A stretch of 60,559 nucleotides of DNA from an uncultured Selenomonadales bacterium (GTDB taxonomy: Bacteria > Bacillota > Negativicutes > Selenomonadales > Selenomonadaceae): assembly GCA_900315155.1 (NCBI GenBank), contig OMYB01000015.1:1-60559 (forward strand), written 5' to 3'. Position numbers and translations under genes: made by a program. Within the stretch, counting starts at the first letter, position 1. Each line of letters opens with the position of its first letter. The notes beneath the pieces are model-generated. The model was not told where the DNA came from. It did not search any database and saw nothing but the letters and a program-made list of their open reading frames with translations. Below, piece after piece: positions 17,174 to 25,092 of this stretch.

Positions 17174-18139
17174 TCAGGCCAAAACGCGAGCCAGGCGCAC
17201 GAGCTCCGGATCCAGCGTCTTCGTGTTATTGACCGCATCGAACAGGTTCACGCTGACCACGCGGCCCTCGTTAAAGCCGAACACGATGTTGCTGGCACCG
17301 GAAATCAAAGCCAGCGCAGCCTTCTCGCCGAGCATCGATGCCTTCATGCGATCCTCGACGGACGGAGAGCCCCCACGCTGAATGTGCCCGAGGACAGACA
17401 CACGCGTGTCGATCTGCGTGATCTCCTCGACCTTTTTGCCGATCTCGATGCCGGAGCCTGCGCCCTCAGCGACGACGATGATGCTGTAGCGCTTGCCCTT
17501 TTCGTAGGACTCCACGATATCATCGCAGATCTGCTTCAGGTCGGATTTGACCTCCGGCACGATGACGTACTCTGCGCCGCCGGCGATTGCCGTCGTGACG
17601 GCCAGCCAGCCGGAATGATGCCCCATGACCTCGACGACCATGATGCGGCGGTGTGCCGATGCCGTATCGCGGAGCTTGTTGATGGCATCGACGATCGTGT
17701 TGGCCGCCGTGTCGCAGCCGATCGTGTAGTCCATGCCCCAGACATCGTTATCGATCGTGCCCGGGATGCCGACGATGGGGATGCCCGTCTCCTTGGACAG
17801 CAGGGCGCCGCCCGTCAGGGATCCATCACCGCCGATGATGACGAGGCCCTCGATACCGTGCTTCTGCAGATTCTGGAACCCCTGCTGGCGGCCCTCCGGC
17901 GTCTTGAACTCCATGCAGCGTGCCGTCCCGAGGAACGTGCCGCCGCGCTGGATGAGGTCGCTCACGCTGCGCGAAGTCAGCTCGCGGATATCATCGTCGA
18001 GCATGCCCTTATAGCCGTTGTAGATACCATAGACCTTGACCCCTTCAGAAATCGCCGTGCGCACGACAGCGCGTGCAGCGGCGTTCATTCCCGGGCTGTC
18101 TCCGCCAGAGGTCATTACGGCAATTGCTTTAGTAATCAT
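17174..18139 (-). CDS. pfkA: ATP-dependent 6-phosphofructokinase
   Basis: A 321-residue PfkA that phosphorylates fructose 6-phosphate to the 1,6-bisphosphate in glycolysis. The ATP-binding loop MTSGGDSPGMNAAAR is near residue 9, and IGGDGSLTG near residue 100 marks the ATP-dependent form. The catalytic PGTIDNDVWGMDYTIG lies near residue 125, MVVEVMGHHSGWLA near residue 165, and a substrate-binding LGHIQRGGSPS segment near residue 245. AGGAGAG lies about nine bases before the ATG. Length matches the 320-residue bacterial norm. It sits next to the mannose-family PTS operon on the same strand, but a terminator lies between them, so it is probably a separate unit serving the same pathway. Confidence 0.96.
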   Translation of the reverse strand: MITKAIAVMTSGGDSPGMNAAARAVVRTAISEGVKVYGIYNGYKGMLDDDIRELTSRSVSDLIQRGGTFLGTARCMEFKTPEGRQQGFQNLQKHGIEGLVIIGGDGSLTGGALLSKETGIPIVGIPGTIDNDVWGMDYTIGCDTAANTIVDAINKLRDTASAHRRIMVVEVMGHHSGWLAVTTAIAGGAEYVIVPEVKSDLKQICDDIVESYEKGKRYSIIVVAEGAGSGIEIGKKVEEITQIDTRVSVLGHIQRGGSPSVEDRMKASMLGEKAALALISGASNIVFGFNEGRVVSVNLFDAVNNTKTLDPELVRLARVLA

Positions 18140-18265
18140 CGATCATCTCTCCTATTGCTGAATCAGAGATTGTATCCCCTTGTTATCCAAAACCATACAA
18201 TACCTATTTTAAGGAATCCGGGAGCAAAAGTAAAGGCCTGCCGGTCACCTTGGAACCGGAATACG

Positions 18266-18287
18266 AAAAAAGGAGCCATAAGGCCCC
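18266..18287 (-). terminator. Rho-independent terminator of the PTS operon
   Basis: On the minus strand GGGGCC (18287-18282) pairs with GGCTCC (18277-18272) around TTAT, followed by six T residues. It lies about 40 bases after the IID stop codon. Confidence 0.85.
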
Positions 18288-18329
18288 TTTCTCCGAAGCA
18301 CGGCGCACCCGCGCCATGCAGAATCCGAT

Positions 18330-19154
18330 TTATTTTACGTTCATGATGCCCAGTGCGTAGCAGATGATGCCAACGGCGAACAGACCGAAGATGATCCAGA
18401 TCGCATTGACCTTGCGGCGCAGCAGAGCCATGCAGGCGAACGTCATGAGCAGCGGAACGAGGCCCGGCATGAGCTGATCGAGGATGCCCTGAACCGTCGT
18501 GACGACGTGCTCACCCTTCGCGTTCGTGATTTCCGAGACGACGACCGGTATATTGACCGATGTCCATTTATTGACCAGGGCACCCATGACGAACAAGCCA
18601 AGGATGGAAGCGCCCTCCGTGAGTTTCTGGAGTTTGTTGCCAGCGATATCCTGTACGATATCCGTACCTTTCGTATAACCGTATTTGATGCCGTACCAAC
18701 GCACCCAGAGGCGAACGGCGTTGAAGAGGACAAAGAACAGGATCGGGCCGAGGATGCTGCCGGACAGCGCGAAGGAAGCGCCGAGAGCAGCCGTGATCGG
18801 ACGCAGCGTGCCCCAGAAAATCGGGTCGCCGACGCCGGCCAGAGGGCCCATCATGCCGACTTTGATACCGTTGATCGTGCCGTCCGGGATATCGGCACCG
18901 TTGGCACGCTTCTCCTCGAGAGCGGCCGTGATGCCGATGATCGGAGCCGTAACGAACGGCTGCGTGTTATAGAACTCGAGGTGACGTTTGATGGCCTGCT
19001 TGAGCTCCTCGCCCTCATAGAGACGGCGCAGGACCGGCACCATGCCAAAGCAGAAACCGAGGTTCTGCATGCGCTCCATGTTCCAGGATGCCTGCAGGAA
19101 GTTCGAGCGGATGAAAGCCCAGAAGAAGTCCTGGGACGTAAGTTTCTTTTCCAT
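18330..19154 (-). CDS. PTS mannose/fructose/sorbose family IID component
   Basis: A 274-residue membrane component of a mannose-family permease that forms the translocation channel together with IIC. It starts MEKKLTSQDFFWAFIRSNFLQASWNMERMQNLG (first residues MEKKLTSQDFFW), the conserved IID opening. GVGDPIFWGTLRP near residue 110 is the family signature. A C-terminal hydrophobic anchor ends in LGIMNVK. The ATG at 19154 is chosen because GGAGGAG lies nine bases before it; upstream in-frame starts overlap the IIC gene. It is the last gene of the IIA-IIB-IIC-IID operon and is followed by a terminator. Sugar specificity cannot be read from the sequence. Confidence 0.93.
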   Translation of the reverse strand: MEKKLTSQDFFWAFIRSNFLQASWNMERMQNLGFCFGMVPVLRRLYEGEELKQAIKRHLEFYNTQPFVTAPIIGITAALEEKRANGADIPDGTINGIKVGMMGPLAGVGDPIFWGTLRPITAALGASFALSGSILGPILFFVLFNAVRLWVRWYGIKYGYTKGTDIVQDIAGNKLQKLTEGASILGLFVMGALVNKWTSVNIPVVVSEITNAKGEHVVTTVQGILDQLMPGLVPLLMTFACMALLRRKVNAIWIIFGLFAVGIICYALGIMNVK

Positions 19155-19179
19155 GGTTATATTCTCCTCCTCTACGCAA

Positions 19180-19995
19180 TCAGTCAAGCTCGTCATCGAG
19201 ATCGTCATCCGCACCCGATGCAGCGGCGTTACCACCAGCCGGGGCAGCGGCGACAGCCTGATATTTCGGGTTCAGCTGGATGTACGTGATTGCGAGAACC
19301 AGACCGATAACACCGAGGCCGATGAGGTTGAACGTCGTGAATGCAGCAACGACGAAACCAAGGAAGAAGAACGACATGAGGTACTTCGCGCCCATCATGT
19401 TGATGACCATCGCATAACCTACGACGACGATGAAGCCGCCGGCAACCTGAAGGCCGCCCGTGATGACCTGCGGGATGGCATCCAGCATGCCCTGGACAGC
19501 GCCCGTGCCGATCGTCATCGCAACGAGCAGAGCCGGGACACCGACGCGGAGGCCCTGCAGGAGCAGCGCGCCATAGTGGCAGATATCGATGCCCCAGAGG
19601 TTGCCCTCCTCGGCGTAGCTGTCTGCCTTATGAGCAAACACGACGGAGACCGTCTTGCAGATGATGGCCAGGACCTGACCGGCAGCGGCAAGCGGCATGG
19701 CGATGGCGATACCGCTGGCCACGTCCTGATGGCCGGCGACAACGAGAATCGTCGAAATAACGGAGGCCAGAGCAGCATCCGGCGCAATAGCAGCGCCGAT
19801 GTTCATCCAGCCGAGAGCGATCATTTCCAGCGTACCACCGATGATGATACCCGTCGTCATATCGCCAAGAATAAGACCAGTAATCGTGCAAGCGATGAGT
19901 GGGCGGTGCGTCTGCATCTCATCCAGGCAGGACCCCATGCCTGCAATCGTACCAAAGATGAAGATGAGCAGCACCTGAATCGTACTGAGTTCCAT
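19180..19995 (-). CDS. PTS mannose/fructose/sorbose family IIC component
   Basis: A 271-residue polytopic membrane protein forming the sugar-translocating unit with IID. It opens MELSTIQVLLIFIFGTIAGMGSCLDE and contains several helices with GTLEMIALGWMNIGAAIAPD, a motif of this family, and ends in an acidic tail ADDDLDDELD. Only short pieces are quoted: key residues are GTLEMIALGWMNIGAA. TTGGAGGG lies nine bases before the ATG. It lies 25 bases upstream of the IID gene and 90 bases downstream of the IIB gene. Ala/Gly-rich residues before the acidic tail are unusual and may be a flexible cytoplasmic end. Confidence 0.93.
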   Translation of the reverse strand: MELSTIQVLLIFIFGTIAGMGSCLDEMQTHRPLIACTITGLILGDMTTGIIIGGTLEMIALGWMNIGAAIAPDAALASVISTILVVAGHQDVASGIAIAMPLAAAGQVLAIICKTVSVVFAHKADSYAEEGNLWGIDICHYGALLLQGLRVGVPALLVAMTIGTGAVQGMLDAIPQVITGGLQVAGGFIVVVGYAMVINMMGAKYLMSFFFLGFVVAAFTTFNLIGLGVIGLVLAITYIQLNPKYQAVAAAPAGGNAAASGADDDLDDELD

Positions 19996-20036
19996 TTTTG
20001 TTTCCCTCCAAATACATGATCTGATGATGTATCCTC

Positions 20037-20072
20037 AAACCAGCGGATCGACAGGGGATGAACCGCTGGTTT
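20037..20072 (-). other. Stem-loop between PTS IIB and IIC genes
   Basis: AAACCAGCGG (20037-20046) pairs perfectly with CCGCTGGTTT (20063-20072) around a 16-base loop. No long T-run follows on the minus strand, so an mRNA stabilising or processing role is more likely than full termination. Confidence 0.6.
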
Positions 20073-20085
20073 TCAGCCTAATGCC

Positions 20086-20568
20086 TTACTGCTTGTTCAG
20101 GACATCCATGAGGTTGGTTTTCTTATCCGTATCCACTTTGCGGATCTCCAGCTCGATGCCTTTTTCGTTCAGCTTCTTGAAAGCCTCGACGTCCGCATCA
20201 TCCACGGAGACAGCGCTCGTGATCTGGCGTTTGCCCTCATGGAAGCTCATGCCGCCGATGTTGACGCTCTTGATGTCCACGCCGTGCTCGACGAGATAGA
20301 GGACGCTTGCCGGTTTCGTGAAGAGGAGCAGGCAGCGGTCGTTCTCGTACTTCGGGTTGTTATAAACGCGGACAGCCTTTTCGAGACCGACGACGTGGCT
20401 CTTGATGCCGGCCGGTGCGACCTGCTTCAGCAGCGTGGCGCGAATCGTGTCGTTTGCGACGTCGTCATCGCAGACGATGATGCGCTGGCAGTTCGTAGCC
20501 TTCGACCATACGGTAGCAACCTGGCCATGGATCAGACGGTCGTCGATACGTGCTAATACAATTTTCAT
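20086..20568 (-). CDS. PTS mannose/fructose/sorbose family IIB component
   Basis: A 160-residue soluble phosphocarrier that takes phosphate from IIA and passes it to the sugar. It opens MKIVLARIDDRLIHGQVATVW, where the His in RLIHGQV near residue 15 is the phosphorylated residue. The rest follows the IIB fold (IIVCDDDVANDTIRATLLKQVAP). Length is typical. AGGAGG lies before the ATG. Separate IIA and IIB genes, rather than a fused IIAB, match the Lev type of operon that LevR proteins control. Confidence 0.94.
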   Translation of the reverse strand: MKIVLARIDDRLIHGQVATVWSKATNCQRIIVCDDDVANDTIRATLLKQVAPAGIKSHVVGLEKAVRVYNNPKYENDRCLLLFTKPASVLYLVEHGVDIKSVNIGGMSFHEGKRQITSAVSVDDADVEAFKKLNEKGIELEIRKVDTDKKTNLMDVLNKQ

Positions 20569-20643
20569 GATACATCCTCCTAATATACTTACCTACGCTC
20601 TGGATGATAAACTTTATCTTTTTTCCCAGATTTTCCTATGTAT

Positions 20644-20673
20644 GCCGGACCGCTTTCCCCAAAGCCATCCGGC
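20644..20673 (-). other. Double-stem hairpin between PTS IIA and IIB genes
   Basis: GCCGGA (20644-20649) pairs with TCCGGC (20668-20673), and inside it GCTTT pairs with AAAGC around CCCC. The strong structure sits in the 141-base gap between IIA and IIB. No T-run follows, so it may protect or process the mRNA. Confidence 0.6.
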
Positions 20674-20691
20674 GTCCCCTATTCCTGCTCC

Positions 20692-20711
20692 GAGTCATTC
20701 CCCAATGACTC
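20692..20711 (-). other. Hairpin overlapping the IIA stop codon
   Basis: GAGTCATT (20692-20699) pairs perfectly with AATGACTC (20704-20711) around CCCC. It overlaps the IIA stop codon at 20710-20712, so terminating ribosomes would compete with its folding. Confidence 0.6.
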
Positions 20712-21138
20712 AGAGATCGTCCTCGTCGTCTTCGATCTGGCTGGCGTGGAACGTCTGCGTGCCGTTCTTGCCGGCCTCGACCGCTTTCTCCATGAGAGCC
20801 TTGATATCGGAGCCGTCGTCCACCATCTGTGCGCTGCACATCTCGATGAGCATCGGCAGGTTGACGCCCGTGACGATACCGTATTTCTCGTTGTTGATGA
20901 CGAGACGGGCTGCTGCGTTGTACGGGCTGCCGCCGAACAGGTCGTTCAGGAAGAGAACGCCGTCCTCGCAGTCGAGCTCGCTGATCGCCTGCTCATACTT
21001 CTTGACGACATCGTCCGGACCCTCACCCGGAACGAGCGTGACAGCACGGACATTTTTCTGCTCACCCAGGATCATCTCGAGGGATTTCACGAGCTGCTCT
21101 GAGAACATGCCATGCGTACCAACGATAATACCAAACAT
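20710..21138 (-). CDS. PTS mannose/fructose/sorbose family IIA component
   Basis: A 142-residue soluble protein phosphorylated by HPr. The phospho-accepting His is in IVGTHGMFSEQLVKS near residue 9. LFLNDLFGGSPYNAAARL near residue 80 is the second family motif. An acidic C-terminus (EDDEDDL) is not essential to the fold. AGGAACC precedes the ATG. It is the first gene after the -24/-12 promoter at 21212-21228, so it leads the PTS operon. Confidence 0.94.
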   Translation of the reverse strand: MFGIIVGTHGMFSEQLVKSLEMILGEQKNVRAVTLVPGEGPDDVVKKYEQAISELDCEDGVLFLNDLFGGSPYNAAARLVINNEKYGIVTGVNLPMLIEMCSAQMVDDGSDIKALMEKAVEAGKNGTQTFHASQIEDDEDDL

Positions 21139-21211
21139 ATTGGTTCCTCCATTCTTCCCCTAAATACTTCTCCATGTTATCCAAGATATTTTTTCTGACG
21201 CCCTTTTATAA

Positions 21212-21228
21212 TGCAATCTGCGTGCCAA
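21212..21228 (-). promoter_or_regulatory. Sigma-54 (-24/-12) promoter of the PTS operon
   Basis: On the minus strand the sequence is TTGGCACGCAGATTGCA, an essentially perfect match to TGGCAC-N5-TTGCA. It lies 74 bases upstream of the IIA start codon. The adjacent levR gene supplies the required activator and rpoN lies elsewhere in the window. Confidence 0.95.
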
Positions 21229-21234
21229 CTTTGT

Positions 21235-21375
21235 GTATCAAGATAAAATTATTCGAGAGCCGACAGATTTCGCACCTTTTTCTGACACTTTATAAAATCT
21301 TCCCAGTAAAAATAATACTCTTGCATCATTTTTGATACACTAAATAATCTGTATCGATACTCTCGATACGGTATC
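21235..21375 (-). promoter_or_regulatory. Candidate LevR upstream activating region
   Basis: GTATC/GATAC words recur upstream of the -24/-12 promoter at 21235-21239, 21334-21338, 21351-21360 (palindrome GTATCGATAC), 21365-21369 and 21371-21375. The cluster at 21334-21375 lies about 105-150 bases upstream of the -24 element, a usual distance for a sigma-54 activator. Binding by LevR is inferred. Confidence 0.45.
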
Positions 21376-21390
21376 CACGCAAAATAACAC

Positions 21391-21428
21391 GAAAAAAATA
21401 CACTACGAAATACTATCCCGTAGTGTAT
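21391..21428 (-). terminator. Terminator of levR
   Basis: On the minus strand ATACACTACG (21428-21419) pairs with CGTAGTGTAT (21407-21398) around an 11-base loop and is followed by a seven-T run. It lies 50 bases after the levR stop codon. The dyad could alternatively serve as an activator site for the downstream promoter. Confidence 0.7.
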
Positions 21429-21477
21429 GGAAGTGTATCCATCTTTCTCTTTTACGAAAATTTTTCTGAAACAACAT

Positions 21478-24300
21478 TCAAAGCATGTTGCTCATATAGC
21501 AGAGCTCGTCTTCCTCAAAATGCAGTTTGAGGACCTGCTCGAAGACGCCGGATGCCTTGCGCAGGGCATGCAGCTTGCGCTGGTCCAGCTTGCTGCGGTC
21601 TCCCTGATAGACGAGGGGAGACCGCGTGACGACGCGCTCGAGGGCACAGCCGCAGTGTACGATCAGGCGGATGCGCAGCGGGTTCGAGAGATTCAATCCG
21701 AGCGTCTGCTCCAGTGTCTGATCGAAGTCGAGCAGAACCTTGATGATTTTCGAAGGATTCAGGTAGGTAAGGAAATGCTGCAGCGACTCCTCACAGATTT
21801 TCCGCACGATGATATCCCGCTTATCGGCAGGCTCCTGCGCCGCCTCACTCATGAGCTGCGCGAGTTCCGGCATCTCGCGGTGGTCCAGCAGTTCGAGGAG
21901 GATCTGCTCGCCCGTACCGTCGATAATCTGTTCCAAGGTGATGAAAGGAAGATTGCGCTTCGGCTTCTTCATGCCGACCGCCGCGACGAGATGATAGGAC
22001 GAGGCGAACTCGTCGAGATGCTCCTCGAGATGAAGGAGGCCGACCGGCAGCACGGCCATGGGCTGTCCTGCGCGGTTGAGGATTTCCTCGACCATGGCCT
22101 TGAGCTTGATGGCTGCGCCCTGTCCCGTCGTGCAGATGGTTACGACGGCGTCCGGCTTGCCCTGTCCATGATCCGACGGCGTCACGTCGACGGCCTCGTA
22201 CCCCTTGAATCCCAGTAGGGACTCATAGATGCTGTCGAGGTCCATGCCTACGATATCGGCTTTCCGCATGGCCTCCAGGATGAGCGGTGTTGATACCATA
22301 TCGAGCGTACGGACTTCGATTTTCAGCTGGTCGGCAATCATCGACCCGAAATTGCAAAGAGACCCCATATCGGCAAGGATGAGCACGCCAGGCTTGACGT
22401 TCATGGTCTTCAGCATGGCGACGAGTTTTTCATAGATATCCTGCGGTTTCACATCCAGCGGCATATCGACGGCAAGCAGGTTCGTATCCGTCGTGCGGAA
22501 CAGTTTCTGCGCGACTTCGACCATCGACGTCGCCGTATTGCGCCCGTGTGTCGCGACGACGATGATCACCTTGTCGTTGAGGTCATCGTCCTTCGCTGAC
22601 TCCAGCAGCAGGGCGATGTACTCCACCTCAACATGCGGCACTTGGATCTCGTAATGCTTCTCGATGAGGCCTGCGATTTCCGCAGCGATCTGCAGGTATT
22701 CCACGTTCTGCGAGACCGCGCCTTCACTGCCCGTATAAGGAATCGTCTCCTTCGACTTGATGCGCTTCAGAAAAGCGGACAGATGCAGGCTGAAGGCATA
22801 GAGGAAGCAATCCGAATAGCTGCTGTTGAGCCGTTTCTGCACGTAGAGCGAAACCTGCTCCGCGAAATCGACCAGTGCCGGATCGACGATTTTCAGCAGT
22901 CGCTCGCGCGTCGTCATGTTGACGGAATGCTTCTTATTATAGAGATCACGCACGTAGACGTTGACGTCTGCGGCGACGACCTGCTTGATGAGGCCGCTCT
23001 CTATGCCCTCGCTTTTGAGCAGCTCGACTTTATCCTCCACGACCTGATACAGATTAAACGGCTCGCTGCCCTCCTCTCCGTCCTCGGACGGCACGGTACG
23101 GCCTGTCGGCGTGATGATGAGGTAGTCCGACAGATACTTCGTGAGTTCCGTGAGCACCTCGCGGTTCGCAGAGAGCGTGAGCAGGCCATTGCGGATCTGT
23201 GCCGGCAGCATGCGGAAATCAACCTCGAGGTAGTCCGGATTGTCGATGCCATTGAGAAATGCCTGCGCACAGAGCAGCTTGATGTTGCTCTTGAGCTGAC
23301 CCACGTTGCCGTTACCGATGCTGCCGATGAGCGCCTTGACCGACTCCGCCCCCACGCGGATCGGCTTTTTTACGCGCTTCGCCTCATCGCGGAACAGGAT
23401 GCTGATGATATCGATCTTCTCGGAAAGAGAACGTTCGGCGAGCGGCTTGATCTTGATGATGTTCGGGATGCGGCGCACGAACGTGCGGGTAAGTACCGAA
23501 TCCGGGTCCTCCGTCGTCGCACCGATGATGAGGACTTTCGCATGGCGGCTGCGCGTCGTCTCACCGAGGCGGTTGTACGTGCCTGTATCCATGAAATAAA
23601 AGATCATCTCCTGTCCCTCTGGCGGCAGGCGGTGGATCTCGTCAAGGAACAGGACGCCGCCATCGGCCTCCTCGACGAGACCGGCCTTGGCGGTATCCGC
23701 GCCTGTGAACGCCCCCTTGATATGACCGAAGATATGGGAGATAAGCAGCTGCGGATTGTTGTAGTAATCCGCGCAGTTGAACGTCACAAACGGCGCATCC
23801 GGAGCAAAGCGGTGCATGACTTTTCCGTATTCGAACATGAGATGCGCAAACAGCGTCTTGCCGACACCGGTCTGACCGACGATGAGCGTATGCAGGCCAT
23901 CCGGTGGATAGAGGATCGCTGCCTTTGCCTGCTCGACCTGCTTCTGCAGGCTGCGGTGTGCACCGACGAGCTTGTCAAAGGGGTTTGCCGCCTCCACAGT
24001 TTCCTGTTTAGGTTGGCACGCCTCGACGTTCTCGAACTGGCACGGCCCCTCGCCCAGGGAAATATCCAGCAGTTCCTCCAGCTTTGCCTTATCGAAATAG
24101 CGCACGGGCCGTCCGCCGAATTTGACGATGCATCCTTCGCGCTGCAGTTCGTTGAGTTCCTTCGATACGTTGTTGCGCAGGATATCGAGCGCCTGCGCGA
24201 TCTCCTGCGCATCCATACCGATGCTCCCCTGCATCTGCTCGCGCGTATAGCTCGCTGACTGCTCCTGGATATAGGCCAAAATGCGCTCCCGCCGTTTCAT
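21478..24300 (-). CDS. levR: Sigma-54-dependent transcriptional activator with PRD and EIIA domains (LevR family)
   Basis: A 940-residue regulator that opens the -24/-12 promoter of the PTS operon in response to PTS phosphorylation state. The N-terminus is a winged helix (RERILAYIQEQ, then LRNNVSKELNELQREG). The AAA+ domain follows, with Walker A VGQTGVGKTLFAH near residue 145, the sigma-54-contacting loop GAFTGAD near 220, and Walker B GGVLFLDEIHRLP. Then come a PRD (about residues 440-560), an EIIA-like domain (IIVVATHGRNTATSMVEVAQ), an EIIB-like stretch, and a C-terminal PRD. The ATG at 24300 is chosen because GGGGGGAAG precedes it. Family knowledge: phosphorylation by HPr and by the cognate EIIB tunes activity. 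It lies immediately upstream of the operon it should control, on the same strand but separated by a terminator. Confidence 0.93.
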   Translation of the reverse strand: MKRRERILAYIQEQSASYTREQMQGSIGMDAQEIAQALDILRNNVSKELNELQREGCIVKFGGRPVRYFDKAKLEELLDISLGEGPCQFENVEACQPKQETVEAANPFDKLVGAHRSLQKQVEQAKAAILYPPDGLHTLIVGQTGVGKTLFAHLMFEYGKVMHRFAPDAPFVTFNCADYYNNPQLLISHIFGHIKGAFTGADTAKAGLVEEADGGVLFLDEIHRLPPEGQEMIFYFMDTGTYNRLGETTRSRHAKVLIIGATTEDPDSVLTRTFVRRIPNIIKIKPLAERSLSEKIDIISILFRDEAKRVKKPIRVGAESVKALIGSIGNGNVGQLKSNIKLLCAQAFLNGIDNPDYLEVDFRMLPAQIRNGLLTLSANREVLTELTKYLSDYLIITPTGRTVPSEDGEEGSEPFNLYQVVEDKVELLKSEGIESGLIKQVVAADVNVYVRDLYNKKHSVNMTTRERLLKIVDPALVDFAEQVSLYVQKRLNSSYSDCFLYAFSLHLSAFLKRIKSKETIPYTGSEGAVSQNVEYLQIAAEIAGLIEKHYEIQVPHVEVEYIALLLESAKDDDLNDKVIIVVATHGRNTATSMVEVAQKLFRTTDTNLLAVDMPLDVKPQDIYEKLVAMLKTMNVKPGVLILADMGSLCNFGSMIADQLKIEVRTLDMVSTPLILEAMRKADIVGMDLDSIYESLLGFKGYEAVDVTPSDHGQGKPDAVVTICTTGQGAAIKLKAMVEEILNRAGQPMAVLPVGLLHLEEHLDEFASSYHLVAAVGMKKPKRNLPFITLEQIIDGTGEQILLELLDHREMPELAQLMSEAAQEPADKRDIIVRKICEESLQHFLTYLNPSKIIKVLLDFDQTLEQTLGLNLSNPLRIRLIVHCGCALERVVTRSPLVYQGDRSKLDQRKLHALRKASGVFEQVLKLHFEEDELCYMSNML

Positions 24301-24334
24301 CCGTCTTCCCCCCATACAAAGAATTGATGGTTTC

Positions 24335-24363
24335 ATTATACCATCTGCAACCCATGCACGCAA
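24335..24363 (-). promoter_or_regulatory. levR promoter (extended -10)
   Basis: On the minus strand TTGCGT (24363-24358) is followed after 17 bases by TATAAT (24340-24335), preceded by TGG, which makes an extended -10. The -35 box touches the upstream terminator stem. GTATC words also occur upstream around 24410-24460. Confidence 0.65.
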
Positions 24364-24393
24364 AAATCTCTCCATGAGATATGGAGAGATTTT
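24362..24393 (-). terminator. Terminator of the small coiled-coil gene
   Basis: AAAATCTCTCCAT (24363-24375) and ATGGAGAGATTTT (24381-24393) form a perfect 13-bp stem with a 5-base loop. The AT end of the stem supplies the T-run. It lies about 80 bases beyond the stop codon of the upstream small gene. Confidence 0.85.
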
Positions 24394-24473
24394 GCTGAAA
24401 GGAAGATGCGTATCGTATCAATATGAATAGACAGAGGACATCCGTATCGGTTACCATATGAGGATTTCTTATC

Positions 24474-24683
24474 TTACTGATCCTGCTTCAGTTTGCTGAC
24501 AACGTCTGCAGCGGAGATTTTGTTCTCCTGCATGAACAGCACGAGCTCAGCATTATCGTTCTTCGCCTTCCGGAGGATGAGGGATTTTTTCTGCTCCTTG
24601 AGCTTTTTCAGCTGCGCTTTCTTAGCGACAATCTTCTCATCAATTGCTGCGATTTTTGCATCATAATCTACCTGTCTAGCCAT
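24474..24683 (-). CDS. Small charged coiled-coil protein, unknown function
   Basis: A 69-residue protein, MARQVDYDAKIAAIDEKI at its start, with a lysine-rich helix (VAKKAQLKKLKEQKKSLI) predicted to form a coiled coil in residues 8-40. A short C-terminal segment (ELVLFMQENKISAADVVSKL) looks like a second helical pair. The start at 24683 is favoured because AAGGAG lies eight bases before it; the ATG two codons upstream would sit only two bases from that site. The gene has its own promoter with a dyad over the -10 and a strong terminator, which supports it as real. It vaguely recalls DUF4315-type small proteins, but I do not recognise it. It may bind nucleic acid or a larger partner; this is speculation. 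Confidence 0.75.
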   Translation of the reverse strand: MARQVDYDAKIAAIDEKIVAKKAQLKKLKEQKKSLILRKAKNDNAELVLFMQENKISAADVVSKLKQDQ

Positions 24684-24732
24684 TTTCATTTCTCCTTAGG
24701 TTAAGCCCAAAATGACATATTTTGTATAACTT

Positions 24733-24767
24733 CTTTCATGATAATATGAAAGATGAATATTTGTCAA
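24733..24767 (-). promoter_or_regulatory. Promoter with overlapping dyad for the small coiled-coil gene
   Basis: On the minus strand TTGACA (24767-24762) is followed after 18 bases by TATCAT (24743-24738). The dyad CTTTCAT (24733-24739) / ATGAAAG (24746-24752) overlaps the -10 and could be an operator. Confidence 0.6.
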
Positions 24768-24795
24768 TATAATTTACGGATTTTGTTTTTCCATC

Positions 24796-24856
24796 AAAAA
24801 AGTTGGCACGGCCAGAGATGCGGAACAACAAAACCAGCATCCCCAACTGTGCCAAC
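24796..24856 (-). terminator. Terminator of the csoR-copA operon
   Basis: On the minus strand GTTGGCAC (24856-24849) pairs with GTGCCAAC (24809-24802) and is followed by six T residues. The 39-base loop holds an inner GATGC/GCATC stem. Confidence 0.7.
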
Positions 24857-24888
24857 CATTCTCACAGGAATCCTTCCCGGAATAAAAC

Positions 24889-25092
24889 TCAGCCGACGAG
24901 CTCGTAACCGGCATCGGTGATGACCTGTTTGAACTCATCCTGCGGAATCTCGCGCGTAGCTTCGACGTCGGCTTTGCCACCCTCGAGATCAACCGTCACG
25001 GCCGTGACGCCGTCCATTTTGCTCAAAGCGTCTTGGACATGTTTTTGGCAATGTGCACACATCATACCTTCGATTTTCAGCGTTGTTTTCAT
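24889..25092 (-). CDS. copZ: Internally initiated CopZ-like copper chaperone within copA
   Basis: A possible 67-residue product from an in-frame ATG at 25092 inside copA. AAAGGAGG (25108-25101 on the minus strand) lies eight bases before this ATG, as good a ribosome binding site as any in the window. The peptide MKTTLKIEGMMCAHCQKH is a complete heavy-metal-associated domain with the MxCxxC copper site, the size of free CopZ chaperones. Seen directly: the ribosome binding site, the start and the domain boundary coincide. Inferred: both the fused and free forms are made. Alternatively the site is a relic of a recent copA-copZ gene fusion. Confidence 0.6.
   Translation of the reverse strand: MKTTLKIEGMMCAHCQKHVQDALSKMDGVTAVTVDLEGGKADVEATREIPQDEFKQVITDAGYELVG

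Noticed and set aside
21398..21428. ATACACTACG inverted repeat as a LevR binding site
   Set aside because: A seven-T run directly follows it on the minus strand after levR, so a terminator is the simpler reading; kept only as an alternative.
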